DNA from: 73-13 sp035555435
GTDB taxonomy: Bacteria > Actinomycetota > Actinomycetes > Actinomycetales > Microbacteriaceae
Direction: 5' to 3'
DNA length: 64,000 bases
Assembly (NCBI GenBank): GCA_035555435.1
Contig: DATMGN010000005.1
Location: 1-64,000, forward strand
Part shown: in pieces, positions 50,494 through 59,307 of the stretch
Numbering within the stretch: position 1 is the stretch's first letter
How the letters are laid out: each line of letters starts with the position of its first letter
The notes under the pieces: model-generated
The model's database searches: none
Seen by the model: only the letters and a program-made list of their open reading frames with translations
What the model was told of the DNA's origin: nothing
Made by a program: the position numbers and the translations under genes

Positions 50494-50970
50494 GTGAACG
50501 CTCGCACGCTCGGCATCCGGATCCTTGCGCCGCTCGGCCTCGTCGGCGCGCTCCTCCTCAGCGGCTGCACCTTCATGGCGCCGACCGCGACGCTCATCCA
50601 ATACGACCCCGCGGACGGCGTCGGGGCGGACATGGGCGACGTCCTGCTGCGCAACGTGCAGGTCGTGACCAACGAGGACGGGTCACTCGGCAACATCGCG
50701 TTCACCGTCATCAACAAGGGCGAGGCGACGCAGCTCAACTACTCCGTCCCGACGCTGACCGGCACGGTCGAGGACTGGATCCCGGTGCCCCCCGGCTCGA
50801 CGCTCGTCGGCGAGGAGCTGCCGCACCTCATCATCATCGAGGAGCCCGACGCGATCGTCGGCGGGCTGCTCGCGGTCACGTTCCAGGCGGGCGACGGGGA
50901 CTCCCAGACGCTCATGACGCCCGTGCTCGACAACCAGGGGCGGCCGTACCTCGACCCGCTCGTGCCGTAG
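50494..50970 (+). CDS. Predicted lipoprotein of unknown function
   Basis: Protein of 158 residues with a signal segment and lipobox LLLSGC, followed by an immunoglobulin-like beta domain (DVLLRNVQVVTNEDGS, GNIAFTVINKGE, LAVTFQAGDGDSQTL). Exported and membrane-anchored. The start is placed at the GTG of VNARTLG because TAGGCT lies a few bases upstream, as in a leaderless promoter; a GTG at 50476 is also possible. Short lipoproteins of this kind near carD/regX3 are common in this group, function unknown. Confidence 0.75.
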   Translation: MNARTLGIRILAPLGLVGALLLSGCTFMAPTATLIQYDPADGVGADMGDVLLRNVQVVTNEDGSLGNIAFTVINKGEATQLNYSVPTLTGTVEDWIPVPPGSTLVGEELPHLIIIEEPDAIVGGLLAVTFQAGDGDSQTLMTPVLDNQGRPYLDPLVP

Positions 50971-51054
50971 GTCTCGAGGTCTCGAGGTCTCGATGCGCCG
51001 CTGCGCGGCTACTCGACCCACGGGTGCCGCTGCGCGGCTACTCGACCCACGGGT
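50970..51054. repeat. Intergenic repeat cluster with two tandem 29-bp units
   Basis: Three GGTCTCGA copies (50970-50993) lead into two identical 29-bp units (50997-51025, 51026-51054) of the form GCCGCTGCGCGGCTACTCGACC plus CACGGGT. This is the same family as 31826-31910. It fills the space between two convergent genes (lipoprotein, regX3) and begins on the last base of the lipoprotein TAG stop. Confidence 0.8.
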
Positions 51055-51058
51055 GCCG

Positions 51059-51736
51059 CTACGCGTCGAAGCGGTAGCCGAGGCCCCGCACCGTCACGAG
51101 GAGCCTCGGCTCCGACGGCGTCTGCTCGATCTTCGAGCGGATCCGCTTGATGTGCACGTCGAGCGTCTTCGTGTCGCCGAAGTAGTCCGATCCCCACACC
51201 CGATCGATGAGCTGCCCGCGTGTGAGCACCCGGCCCGGGTTGCGCAGCAGCATCTCCAGGAGCTCGAACTCCTTGAGCGGCATCGCGATCTCGCGGCCGT
51301 CGACACTGACCGCGTGCTTGTCGACATCCATCACGACGGGCCCCGCCTGCAGGATCGCCGGGTCATCCTCCGGCTCGACCCGGCGGCGCAGCACCGCCCG
51401 GATGCGCGCGAGCAGCTCGCGCGACGAGTACGGCTTCGTGACGTAGTCGTCCGCCCCGAGCTCGAGCCCCACGACGATGTCGACCTCGGAGTCCTTCGCC
51501 GTCAGCATGATGATCGGGACCTGCGATCGCGTCCGGATCTCCCGGCACACCTCCGTCCCGGAGATCCCGGGCAGCATGAGGTCGAGCAGGACGAGGTCGA
51601 AAGGCTCGCGGTCGAAGCTCGCGATCGCGCTCGCACCGTCGGCGGCGATGAGCGTCTCGTAGCCCTCCCGCGACAGCAGGTACTCGAGCGGCTCGGCGAG
51701 GGCCGCCTCATCCTCGACGATCAGGATTCTCGTCAC
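51059..51736 (-). CDS. regX3: Response regulator RegX3
   Basis: OmpR-type regulator of 225 residues: receiver domain (ILIVEDEAALAEPLEYLL, phosphoacceptor aspartate in LLDLMLPG, TAKD, and the lysine of VTKPYSSRELLARI) and a winged-helix effector (PLKEFELLEMLLRNPGRVLTR, LDVHIKRIRSKIE). It responds to phosphate starvation with SenX3. The GTG start overlaps the senX3 stop by four bases. The gene ends at the 50970-51054 repeat. Confidence 0.93.
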   Translation of the reverse strand: MTRILIVEDEAALAEPLEYLLSREGYETLIAADGASAIASFDREPFDLVLLDLMLPGISGTEVCREIRTRSQVPIIMLTAKDSEVDIVVGLELGADDYVTKPYSSRELLARIRAVLRRRVEPEDDPAILQAGPVVMDVDKHAVSVDGREIAMPLKEFELLEMLLRNPGRVLTRGQLIDRVWGSDYFGDTKTLDVHIKRIRSKIEQTPSEPRLLVTVRGLGYRFDA

Positions 51737-52899
51737 GCGGTGACTCCTTCCGGTGCGGTGGGAGCGCCCGACGGCTCGATCGCTTCGGCGAGCGGCAGGA
51801 CGATCGTGAAGGTCGAGCCCTGGCCCGGCTGCGACCACACGCGGACCGAACCGCCGTGGTTGACGACCGCGTGCTTGACGATCGAGAGGCCGAGGCCCGA
51901 GCCGCCCGTGTTGCGGCTGCGCGCGGGGTCGCTGCGGAAGAAGCGCTCGAAGATGCGCTCCTGCTCCTCCTCGGGGATCCCCGGACCCTGATCGGTCACC
52001 GCGATCTCCACCGTCGTCTCGCGCGGCATGATGCCGACGCCGACGCGCGAGCGCTCCGGCGAGTGCTGCACCGCGTTCGCGACGAGATTGGAGACGGCTG
52101 CGACGAGCGTCAGGTCGTGGCCGCTGACGACGAGCCCACCCTTGGGCACGCGCGCCGCGATCTCGATGCCCTTCGACTCGGCGGACACGCGATTCTGCTC
52201 GATCGCGTTCTGCACGACGCGGTCGAGACGCACCGGCTCGCTCTGCGCGAGCGGGGCGAGGCCCTGGACGCGGGACAGCTCGATGATGTCGCGCGTCATG
52301 TCGGCGAGGCGACGGGACTCCTCGGTGAGCCGGTTCGCGAACTGGCGAACGCGATCCGGGTCGTCCGCCGCGAAGTCGATCGCCTCCGCGAGGAGGCTCA
52401 CGGCACCGATCGGCGTCTTGAGCTCGTGACTGATGTTCGCCACGAAGTCGCGGCGCACCTCGTCGAGGCGCACCGACTCGGAGCGGTCTTCCGCCAGCAC
52501 GAGGACGTAGCGCGCGCCGACGAGCGACGCGGTGATGCTGAGGTGGCGGACCGTCTCGCCGCGGACACCGCGGCGCAGCGCCAGCTCCCGCCGGATCGGC
52601 TCGCCCTCGGTGCGGACCTCGACCGCGATCTCCCGGATGTCCCGGTGGACGCCGCCGTCGAGGAGTCCCGCGTCCTCCGCCGCATCGGAGGCGGCGACGA
52701 GGGTGCCCGAGGGGTCGAGCAGCACGGCGGGCGACTCGAGCACGTCGATGACGGCGTCGATCCCGGAGGGCAGCGCGACCGACTGCGCCGCGACCGCGCG
52801 CCGGCCGGTACGGGCGGCGAGGACGAGGACCGTCGCCACGCCGGCGCCGACGACGATTCCCAGCGCCAGAGCGAGGGCGACGAGCCCGGCCGTCTCCAT
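51733..52899 (-). CDS. senX3: Sensor histidine kinase SenX3
   Basis: Kinase of 388 residues. A single N-terminal membrane segment (GLVALALALGIVVGAGV), a PAS-like middle domain, then the HisKA block (FVANISHELKTPIGAV), N-box (NLVANAVQHSPE) and the G1/F/G2 region (DQGPGIPEEEQERIFERFFR, GGSGLGLSIVKH). It senses phosphate supply with PhoU and phosphorylates RegX3. Divergent from phoU; the 163-base spacer carries PHO-box-like repeats. Confidence 0.94.
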   Translation of the reverse strand: METAGLVALALALGIVVGAGVATVLVLAARTGRRAVAAQSVALPSGIDAVIDVLESPAVLLDPSGTLVAASDAAEDAGLLDGGVHRDIREIAVEVRTEGEPIRRELALRRGVRGETVRHLSITASLVGARYVLVLAEDRSESVRLDEVRRDFVANISHELKTPIGAVSLLAEAIDFAADDPDRVRQFANRLTEESRRLADMTRDIIELSRVQGLAPLAQSEPVRLDRVVQNAIEQNRVSAESKGIEIAARVPKGGLVVSGHDLTLVAAVSNLVANAVQHSPERSRVGVGIMPRETTVEIAVTDQGPGIPEEEQERIFERFFRSDPARSRNTGGSGLGLSIVKHAVVNHGGSVRVWSQPGQGSTFTIVLPLAEAIEPSGAPTAPEGVTA

Positions 52900-52960
52900 G
52901 ATGATTAGATTAGGCGCGCCGGATCTGCGACGACCGGTCGTAAGCCGGTGGAGCGAGGAA

Positions 52961-52993
52961 GTTCACCGTCCGACCACCGGTTGTTCACTTTCG
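52961..52993. promoter_or_regulatory. PHO-box-like direct repeats (RegX3/PhoP sites)
   Basis: Three abutting 11-base units: GTTCACCGTCC (52961), GACCACCGGTT (52972) and GTTCACTTTCG (52983). This is the GTTCACC-type direct repeat bound by RegX3 and PhoP in actinobacteria. Its position in the senX3/phoU divergent promoter fits autoregulation. Confidence 0.68.
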
Positions 52994-53062
52994 GCGATGA
53001 GGATTAGTCGGCCGGCGCCGGGTTGTTCATCCTGCCCGGATCCCGGAGTTCGGAGGTAGGAC

Positions 53063-53716
53063 GTGCGCGAGGTATTCCAGCAGGAGCTGCGCGAGGTGCA
53101 GGAACGGCTCGTCGAGATCGCGACGCTCGTCTCCGACTCGATGGCTCGTGCGACGGGTGCGTTCAACGACTCCGACATCGCGCTCGCCGAGCAGGTCATC
53201 GCGGGCGACGCGATCATCGACGCCGCGGCGAAGACGCTCGACGAGCTCGCGATCGACATTCTGGCGCGCCAGCAGCCGGTCGCCCGCGACCTGCGCATCG
53301 TCGTCAGCGCGCTGCGCATCTCCGCCTCGCTCGAGCGCATGGGCGACATGACGGGCCACATCGCGCAGCTCGCGCGCTACCGCTTCCCCGAGAAGGTCGT
53401 GCCGAAGAGCCTACGACCGACGTTCCGCGAGCTGGGGCGCATCGACACCGAGATCGCGCGGAAACTCGTGTCGCTGCTGCAGACGCAGGACGTGTCGATC
53501 GCCGAGCAGATCCGCGACCTCGACGACGAGGTCGACGCGCTCCACCTCGCCGTCTTCGACCGCGTGCTCAGTGAAACCTGGAAGGGTGCCGCCGTCGACA
53601 CGGTCGACGCGACGCTCGCGAGCCGCTACCACGAGCGCTTCGCCGACCACGCGGTCTCGATCGCGAAGAAGGTCCAGTACCTCTCGACGGGCGAGTGGGT
53701 CCCCGCCGACGAGTAG
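53063..53716 (+). CDS. phoU: Phosphate signalling complex protein PhoU
   Basis: Protein of 217 residues with two PhoU helical repeats (EVQERLVEIATLVSDSMARA ... and ... ELGRIDTEIARKLVSLL). It links phosphate transport to the SenX3-RegX3 signal. The GTG start has GGAGGTAGG before it. The stop converges on the gpmA stop within three bases, with no room for a terminator. Confidence 0.92.
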   Translation: MREVFQQELREVQERLVEIATLVSDSMARATGAFNDSDIALAEQVIAGDAIIDAAAKTLDELAIDILARQQPVARDLRIVVSALRISASLERMGDMTGHIAQLARYRFPEKVVPKSLRPTFRELGRIDTEIARKLVSLLQTQDVSIAEQIRDLDDEVDALHLAVFDRVLSETWKGAAVDTVDATLASRYHERFADHAVSIAKKVQYLSTGEWVPADE

Positions 53717-53719
53717 CGG

Positions 53720-54463
53720 CTACCGCTTGCCCTGGGCGGCGACCGCCGCGGCGCCGGCGGCAGCGGCCTCGGGGTCGAGGTAGTAGGACGGCTTCGTCGG
53801 TGTGAAGTCCTCGCCGAGCTCGTAGACGAGCGGGATGCCCGTCGGGATGTTGAGCGCCGCGATGTCCGCGTCCGCGATCCCGTCGAGGTGCTTGACGAGG
53901 GCGCGCAGCGAGTTGCCGTGCGCCGTCACGAGCACCGTGCGACCGGCCGCGAGGTCGGGCACGATGTCCGACTCCCAGTACGGCACGAGCCGGTCGATGA
54001 CGAGCTTGAGGCTCTCGGTGCGCGGCAGGAGCGCGTCCGGGAGGTCCGCGTAGCGCTCGTCGCCGACCTGGCTGAACTCGTCGTCGTCGGCGATCGGCGG
54101 CGGCGGCACGTCGAAGCTGCGACGCCAGATCTGGAACTGCTCCTCGCCGTACTCGGCGAGCGTCTGCGCCTTGTCCTTGCCCTGCAGTGCGCCGTAGTGG
54201 CGCTCGTTGAGCCGCCAGTCGCGCTTGACGGGGATCCACGCGCGGTCGGCGGTCTCCAGCGCGAGGTTCGCCGTCTGGATCGCGCGGGTCAGCAGCGACG
54301 TGTAGAGGATGTCCGGCTTCAGCCCGGACTCCGCGAGCAGCTCGCCGGCCCTGCGGGCCTCGACGACACCGCGTTCTGAGAGTCGCACGTCGACCCAGCC
54401 GGTGAAGAGGTTCTTCTGGTTCCACTCGGAATTGCCGTGGCGCAGCAGGATCAGCGTGCTCAT
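53720..54463 (-). CDS. gpmA: 2,3-bisphosphoglycerate-dependent phosphoglycerate mutase
   Basis: Glycolytic enzyme of 247 residues interconverting 3- and 2-phosphoglycerate. RHGNSEWNQKNLFTGW at the start holds the phosphorylated histidine (H9), and RTVLVTAHGNSLRAL holds the second active-site histidine; LNERHYGALQGKDK is also diagnostic. The start ATG has GGAGG closely upstream. It is divergent from ppx over about 56 bases. Confidence 0.94.
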   Translation of the reverse strand: MSTLILLRHGNSEWNQKNLFTGWVDVRLSERGVVEARRAGELLAESGLKPDILYTSLLTRAIQTANLALETADRAWIPVKRDWRLNERHYGALQGKDKAQTLAEYGEEQFQIWRRSFDVPPPPIADDDEFSQVGDERYADLPDALLPRTESLKLVIDRLVPYWESDIVPDLAAGRTVLVTAHGNSLRALVKHLDGIADADIAALNIPTGIPLVYELGEDFTPTKPSYYLDPEAAAAGAAAVAAQGKR

Positions 54464-54519
54464 GCCTCCAGCGTAGTTTCCCGCCGAGGTGGCCCGCGCC
54501 GCGGGAGTACGCTCGACGC

Positions 54520-55449
54520 GTGCGGCTCGGAGTGCTCGACATCGGCTCGAACACCGTGAACCTCCTCGTCGTCGACGCCCATTCGGGCGGGCGGCCCGTG
54601 ACATCGGTCTCGGACCGCAGTGTCGTGCGGCTCATGCGCTTCCTCCAGCCGGACGGCTCGATCAGCGCGGCGGGCGTCGCGGAGCTGGAGAACGCGATCC
54701 GCCGGGCCTGCGCGGTCGTCGCCGACCAGCACGTCGACGCGCTCGTGACGATCGCGACCTCGGCGCTGCGCGACGCGACGAACGGCGCCGAGCTCATCGC
54801 GCGGATCGAGGCGATCACCGGGGTGGGCCTGCAGGTGCTGTCGGGGCCGGAGGAGGCGCGCTTCACGTTCCTCGCGATCCGCCGCTGGTTCGGCTGGTCG
54901 GCGGGCGAGATCCTCATGATCGACATCGGCGGCGGCTCGCTCGAGATCGCGGCGGGACCCGACGAGGCGCCCGCGGTCGCGCTCTCGCTCCCCTTCGGCG
55001 CGGGGCGGCTGACCGTCTCGCACCTGCTCCCCGACGACCCGCCGCGGCCCGAGCGGCTCGCGGCGCTCGCGGAGTTCCTCGACGAGCACCTCGGCACCGC
55101 GCGCGACATGATGGCGGGGCGCCCCACGCCCGACCACGTCGTCGGCTCGTCCAAGACGGTGCGCTCGCTCGCGAAGCTCGCGGGCCACGCGGTCGCGGGA
55201 TGGGCCGGCAACGAGCGGCTCGTGCTCTCGCGCGCGCGGCTCAAGGACTGGATCCCGCGGATGGCCGCGATGTCGGCGGAGGCGCGGCAGAACCTGCCCG
55301 GCATCACCCCCGAGCGCACCTATCAGATCGTCGGCGGCGCGCTCGTGCTCAGCGCGACGATGAAGGCGCTCGGCGTGAGCGAGCTCGAGGTCTCGCCGTG
55401 GGCGCTGCGGGAGGGCGTGCTGCTGCGCTACCTCGACACGTTCGAGTAG
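54520..55449 (+). CDS. ppx: Exopolyphosphatase, Ppx/GppA family
   Basis: Phosphatase of 309 residues in the ASKHA fold: LDIGSNTVNLLV (phosphate loop 1), IDIGGGSLEI (loop 2), FGAGRLT and a late REGVLLRYL. It removes terminal phosphate from polyphosphate or pppGpp. The start is a GTG; TACGCT six bases upstream suggests a leaderless transcript. It belongs to the phosphate-related group with senX3-regX3-phoU, and a hairpin follows its stop. Confidence 0.88.
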   Translation: MRLGVLDIGSNTVNLLVVDAHSGGRPVTSVSDRSVVRLMRFLQPDGSISAAGVAELENAIRRACAVVADQHVDALVTIATSALRDATNGAELIARIEAITGVGLQVLSGPEEARFTFLAIRRWFGWSAGEILMIDIGGGSLEIAAGPDEAPAVALSLPFGAGRLTVSHLLPDDPPRPERLAALAEFLDEHLGTARDMMAGRPTPDHVVGSSKTVRSLAKLAGHAVAGWAGNERLVLSRARLKDWIPRMAAMSAEARQNLPGITPERTYQIVGGALVLSATMKALGVSELEVSPWALREGVLLRYLDTFE

Positions 55450-55456
55450 CACCCGC

Positions 55457-55512
55457 CTGGCGGTGCCGTATGCGCAATGCACCGCGAGGGACTGCGCACA
55501 AGGCACCGCCAG
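55457..55512. repeat. Stem-loop between ppx and methyltransferase gene
   Basis: Perfect 11-bp arms CTGGCGGTGCC (55457-55467) and GGCACCGCCAG (55502-55512), with TGCGCA repeated inside the loop. It begins seven bases after the ppx stop and ends about 15 bases before the next likely start, so it may end the ppx transcript or mask the ribosome site. Confidence 0.6.
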
Positions 55513-55526
55513 ACGAGAATGGTGCG

Positions 55527-56444
55527 GTGGCGAAGCCCGTCGGACGTATCACCCGCGGGACGACCGGCACGAACCGGCTGCGACGCTTCGACCGGTGGAT
55601 CGCCGCCCTGCCGGCCCTCCGGCGTTCTGATGATCCGCTCGTCGTCGACCTCGGCTACGGGGCGTCGGCGACGACGGTGATAGAACTCCATGACCGCCTC
55701 GCGCGGGTGCGTCCCGACGTCGAGGTCGTCGGCGTCGAGATCGATCCCGAGCGGGTCGCGACGGCCGAGCGGACGCTCCGCGAGCTGCCGGACCGCGGGT
55801 CGAGTGCGCCGCCGGAGCACCGCGGGTCGAGTGCGCGAGCCCCCTACCGCGGGCCGAGTGCGCCGCAGGCGAACCGCGGGTCGAGTGCGCCGCAGGCGCA
55901 TATCGAGACCCCGCCCCGCCGCGTGAGCTTCCGGCTCGGCGGCTTCGAGGCGCCGACTCCCGACGGTCGCGTGCCCGCGATCATCCGCGCCGCGAACGTG
56001 CTGCGCCAGTACGACGAGGCCGAGGTGCCCGCGGCGTGGGACCGGATGCTCGCTCGCCTGCAGCCCGGGGGCGCGCTTGTCGAGGGGACGTGCTCCGAGA
56101 ACGGCCGCGTCGGCGCATGGGTGACGCTCTCCCCGGAGCACGGCCCTCGCTCGCTGACCCTCGGGCTGCACCTGCCGTCGCTCGATACGCCGTCGATCGT
56201 CGCGGAGCGGCTGCCGAAAGCGCTCATCCACCGCAACGTGCCGGGCGAGCCGATCCACGCCTTCCTCTCCGACCTCGACCGGGCGTGGGCGAGCGCCGCA
56301 CCGCTGTCGGTCTACGGTCCCACCCAGCGCTGGATCGCAACCGCGGACGCGGTGCGCGAGCGCTGGCCCGTCGTCGGAGGCCGCATCCGCTGGCGTCTCG
56401 GCGAGCTCACGGTCGCCTGGGACGCCGTCAGGCCCCAGCCCTGA
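55527..56444 (+). CDS. Class I SAM-dependent methyltransferase with in-frame repeat insertion
   Basis: Protein of about 305 residues. VVDLGYGASATTVIELHDRL and VEVVGVEIDPERVATAE form motif I and the acidic loop of a Rossmann methyltransferase, near spermidine synthase-like proteins. Residues 89-124 are four 9-residue tandem repeats of the pattern xRGSSAPxx, encoded by a 27-bp DNA repeat that derives from the intergenic repeat family; they separate two parts of the catalytic core. The start is set at a GTG after the hairpin. The methyl acceptor is unknown. A role after repeat insertion is inferred only from the open frame. Confidence 0.75.
   Translation: MAKPVGRITRGTTGTNRLRRFDRWIAALPALRRSDDPLVVDLGYGASATTVIELHDRLARVRPDVEVVGVEIDPERVATAERTLRELPDRGSSAPPEHRGSSARAPYRGPSAPQANRGSSAPQAHIETPPRRVSFRLGGFEAPTPDGRVPAIIRAANVLRQYDEAEVPAAWDRMLARLQPGGALVEGTCSENGRVGAWVTLSPEHGPRSLTLGLHLPSLDTPSIVAERLPKALIHRNVPGEPIHAFLSDLDRAWASAAPLSVYGPTQRWIATADAVRERWPVVGGRIRWRLGELTVAWDAVRPQP
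55792..55910. repeat. Coding tandem 27-bp repeat related to the intergenic element
   Basis: Four direct 27-bp units start at 55792, 55819, 55846 and 55873, each beginning ACCGCGGG(T/C)CGAGTGCGC. The last continues into CATATCGAGACC, which is the far end of the 33-bp intergenic repeat. Compared with the 31878 copy (reverse strand), one A is missing after GTCGAGT. The unit length is a multiple of three, so the reading frame is kept. Confidence 0.82.
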
Positions 56445-56524
56445 GTGTGCACTTCTGCGGCCCGGATGCCGCATTTCTGCCCCGAAAGTGCAGAGTCGAT
56501 GTCCTGGGAGCGGAGCAGACTGGG

Positions 56525-58876
56525 ATGATGCAGCAGGACGGACATGTCGCTGACTCCCACGAGGTCATCCGCGTGATCGGCGCCCGGGAGAACAATCTGA
56601 AGGGCGTCGACGTCGAGATACCCAAGCGACGCCTGACGGTGTTCACGGGGGTGAGCGGCTCGGGCAAGTCCTCGCTCGTCTTCGGCACGATCGCGACCGA
56701 GTCGCAGCGCCTCATCAACGAGACGTATCCGACGTTCGTGCAGCAGTTCATGGGGCAGCTGGGCAGGCCCGACGTCGATGCGCTGGAAAACATCAGCCCC
56801 GCGATCATCGTCGACCAGGAGCGGATGGGGGCGAACGCCAGGTCGACGGTCGGCACGGCGACCGACGCGCACGCGATGTTGCGGGTCCTGTTCAGCCGCA
56901 TCGGCGAGCCGCACGTCGGCTCCCCCCAGGCCTTCTCGTTCAACGTGCCGTCCGTCAAGGGCGCAGGCGCCGTGACCTTTGCGAAGGGCGGCAAGCAGGT
57001 GAAGGAGCGCCGCTCGTTCGAGATCACGGGCGGCATGTGCCCGCGCTGCGAGGGGCTCGGCGAGGCGAGTGAAATCGACCTCGACGAGCTCTTCGATCGG
57101 GAGAAGTCGCTCGCGGACGGGGCGATCACGATCCCCGGGTACAACGTCGACGGCTGGATGGTGCGCGGCTTCACGGAGTCCGGCCTCGTCGACCCCGACA
57201 AGCCCATCAAGGACTACACCGAGCAGGAGCTCGCCGACTTCCTCTACAAGGAGCCGACGAAGATCAAGATGCAGGGCATCAACGTGACCTACGAGGGACT
57301 CGTCCCCAAGATCACGAAGTCGATGCTGCAGAAGGACCGCGACTCGCTCCAGGCGCACATCCGCGCCTTCGTCGATCGCGCCGTCAAGTTCACGGCCTGC
57401 CCGGAGTGCGACGGCACCCGGCTCAACGAAGGCGCGCGCTCCTCGAAGATCCACGGCACGAGCATCGCCGACGCGGCCGCGATGCAGATCTCCGACCTCG
57501 CCGCCTGGCTCGAGACGGTCGACGATCCCGAGGTCGCGCCGCTCATCTCGAGCCTCCGCCAGACGATCGGCTCGTTCATCGAGATCGGGCTCGGCTACCT
57601 CTCGCTCGACCGCGCCTCGGGCACGCTCTCGGGCGGCGAGGCGCAGCGCACCAAGATGATCCGCCACCTCGGCTCGGCGCTCACCGACGTGACCTATGTC
57701 TTCGACGAGCCGACGGCGGGACTGCACCCGCACGACATCGAGCGGATGAACGGGCTGCTGCTCCGGCTGCGCGACAAGGGCAACACCGTGCTCGTCGTCG
57801 AGCACAAGCCCGAGGTCATCGAGATCGCCGACCACGTCATCGACCTCGGGCCCGGCGCCGGACGCGCGGGCGGGGAGATCACGTTCGTCGGCGACGTCGC
57901 GGGCCTGCGCGCCTCCGACACGGTGACGGGCCGCCACCTCGACCACCGGGCGCGCCTCAAGCCGACGACGCGCACGCCGGACGGCGCGATCGAGATCCGC
58001 GGCGCGACCCAGCACAACCTCAAGGACGTCGATGTCGACGTCCCGCTTGGCGTGCTCACCGTCGTGACCGGCGTCGCGGGCTCCGGCAAGTCGTCGCTCA
58101 TCCACGGCAATGTGCCCGCGCACGGGGACGTCATCGTCGTCGACCAGTCGGCGATCAAGGGCTCGCGCCGCAGCAGCCCCGCGACGTACGCGGGACTGCT
58201 CGACGTCATCCGCAGCGCGTTCGCGAAAGCGAACGGGGTCAAGCCGGCGCTGTTCAGCGCGAACTCGGAGGGCGCCTGCGTCGCGTGCAAAGGGCTCGGC
58301 GTCATCATCACGAGCCTCGGCTTCACGCAGAGCGTCGAGACGCGCTGCGAGACGTGCGACGGGACCGGTTTCAGCGACGCGGTGCTCGAGTACGAGCTCG
58401 ACGGGAAGAACATCCACGAGGTGCTGTCGATGTCGGCGGCCGAGGCGGCGGAGTTCTTCCCCAGGGGGCCAGCCCACACGACCCTGGCCCGGATGATCGA
58501 TGTCGGGCTCGGGTACATCACGCTCGGTCAGGCGCTGGGCACGCTGTCAGGAGGAGAACGCCAGCGCCTCAAGCTCGCGATCTCGATGGCGAAGCAGGGC
58601 TCGGTCTACGTCCTCGACGAGCCGACGACCGGCCTGCACCTCGCCGACGTCGACAACCTGCTCGCGATGCTCGACCGCCTCGTCGACGCGGGCAACAGCG
58701 TCATCGTGATCGAGCACCACCAGGCGGTCATGGCGCACGCGGACTGGATCATCGACCTCGGCCCGGGCGCGGGTCACGACGGCGGCACGATCGTCTTCGA
58801 GGGCACACCCGCGGAGCTCGTCGCGCGCGGTGAGACGCTCACCGCGCGGCACCTGCGCGACTACATCGGCGCTTAG
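56525..58876 (+). CDS. UvrA-like ABC ATPase (DrrC-type), lacking a UvrB-binding domain
   Basis: Protein of 783 residues with two ABC ATPase units: GVSGSGKSS with LSGGEAQR, and GVAGSGKSS with LSGGERQR. There is one zinc-finger-like set CVAC ... CETC (x19 between) and a CPRC/CPEC pair in the first half. Full UvrA has about 950 residues with a UvrB-binding and a signature-insertion domain; this one is shorter and matches the DrrC/UvrA2 class linked to DNA-binding-drug tolerance. The start is at 56525 with GGAGCAG upstream. The gene stands alone. Confidence 0.84.
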   Translation: MMQQDGHVADSHEVIRVIGARENNLKGVDVEIPKRRLTVFTGVSGSGKSSLVFGTIATESQRLINETYPTFVQQFMGQLGRPDVDALENISPAIIVDQERMGANARSTVGTATDAHAMLRVLFSRIGEPHVGSPQAFSFNVPSVKGAGAVTFAKGGKQVKERRSFEITGGMCPRCEGLGEASEIDLDELFDREKSLADGAITIPGYNVDGWMVRGFTESGLVDPDKPIKDYTEQELADFLYKEPTKIKMQGINVTYEGLVPKITKSMLQKDRDSLQAHIRAFVDRAVKFTACPECDGTRLNEGARSSKIHGTSIADAAAMQISDLAAWLETVDDPEVAPLISSLRQTIGSFIEIGLGYLSLDRASGTLSGGEAQRTKMIRHLGSALTDVTYVFDEPTAGLHPHDIERMNGLLLRLRDKGNTVLVVEHKPEVIEIADHVIDLGPGAGRAGGEITFVGDVAGLRASDTVTGRHLDHRARLKPTTRTPDGAIEIRGATQHNLKDVDVDVPLGVLTVVTGVAGSGKSSLIHGNVPAHGDVIVVDQSAIKGSRRSSPATYAGLLDVIRSAFAKANGVKPALFSANSEGACVACKGLGVIITSLGFTQSVETRCETCDGTGFSDAVLEYELDGKNIHEVLSMSAAEAAEFFPRGPAHTTLARMIDVGLGYITLGQALGTLSGGERQRLKLAISMAKQGSVYVLDEPTTGLHLADVDNLLAMLDRLVDAGNSVIVIEHHQAVMAHADWIIDLGPGAGHDGGTIVFEGTPAELVARGETLTARHLRDYIGA

Positions 58877-58900
58877 GGTCGCGGTGCCGGCGGGCAGGCG

Positions 58901-59248
58901 TCAGGCGCCGCCGGGCGGCTCGATGAGGAGCGCCGCGCGCTCGGCGAGGTAGGCGGCGAGGTCGGGCACGCCGGGATCCTGCGGATCGACGGGTCGCGCG
59001 TCGAACGCGACCGTCTCGCCCTCGCGGTACCCGCCGCGGCGCGCAGCGAGCGCGAGCTGGTGGTGCTCGGTGATCGAGGCGGCGACGACGCTGCGCCGAC
59101 GGTCGGTGCCGGCGACGCGCACGACGCGGCCCGTGCGCAGCAGTTCCCCCTCGGGCGTCAACAGGAACTGTCCGAGCCGCCAGACGCGTCCGTGCGGCAC
59201 CATCCGCGGCGATCGCGGAATGAAGCCGAGCGCCCGCGACGCGGGCAA
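58901..59248 (-). CDS. Small conserved protein of unknown function
   Basis: A frame of 115 residues with a usable TTG start. It contains GFIPRSPRMVPHGRVWRLGQFLL, GRVVRVAGTDRRRSVVAASITEHHQLALAARRGGY and a hydrophobic C-terminal part (DLAAYLAERAALLIEPPGGA). I recall similar proteins labelled glutaminase in related genomes, but no glutaminase motif is visible. The frame stays open upstream to the nrdF stop without ATG or GTG, so the N-terminus may be longer. It follows nrdF on the same strand and may be the last cistron of the nrd operon. Confidence 0.55.
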   Translation of the reverse strand: MPASRALGFIPRSPRMVPHGRVWRLGQFLLTPEGELLRTGRVVRVAGTDRRRSVVAASITEHHQLALAARRGGYREGETVAFDARPVDPQDPGVPDLAAYLAERAALLIEPPGGA

Positions 59249-59307
59249 GTAGTCCGCGAGCGCCTCGTCGCGCGCCCCGGCGGCGGCGAGGCGCTGCGCG
59301 AGCTCCG

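Noticed and set aside
50997..51054. Tandem 29-bp repeats as a CRISPR array
   Set aside because: The units abut each other without spacers and match dispersed intergenic repeats; no cas gene is present.
55792..55910. Frameshifted or broken methyltransferase gene
   Set aside because: The repeat units are 27 bp and keep the frame open; downstream motifs continue in the same frame.
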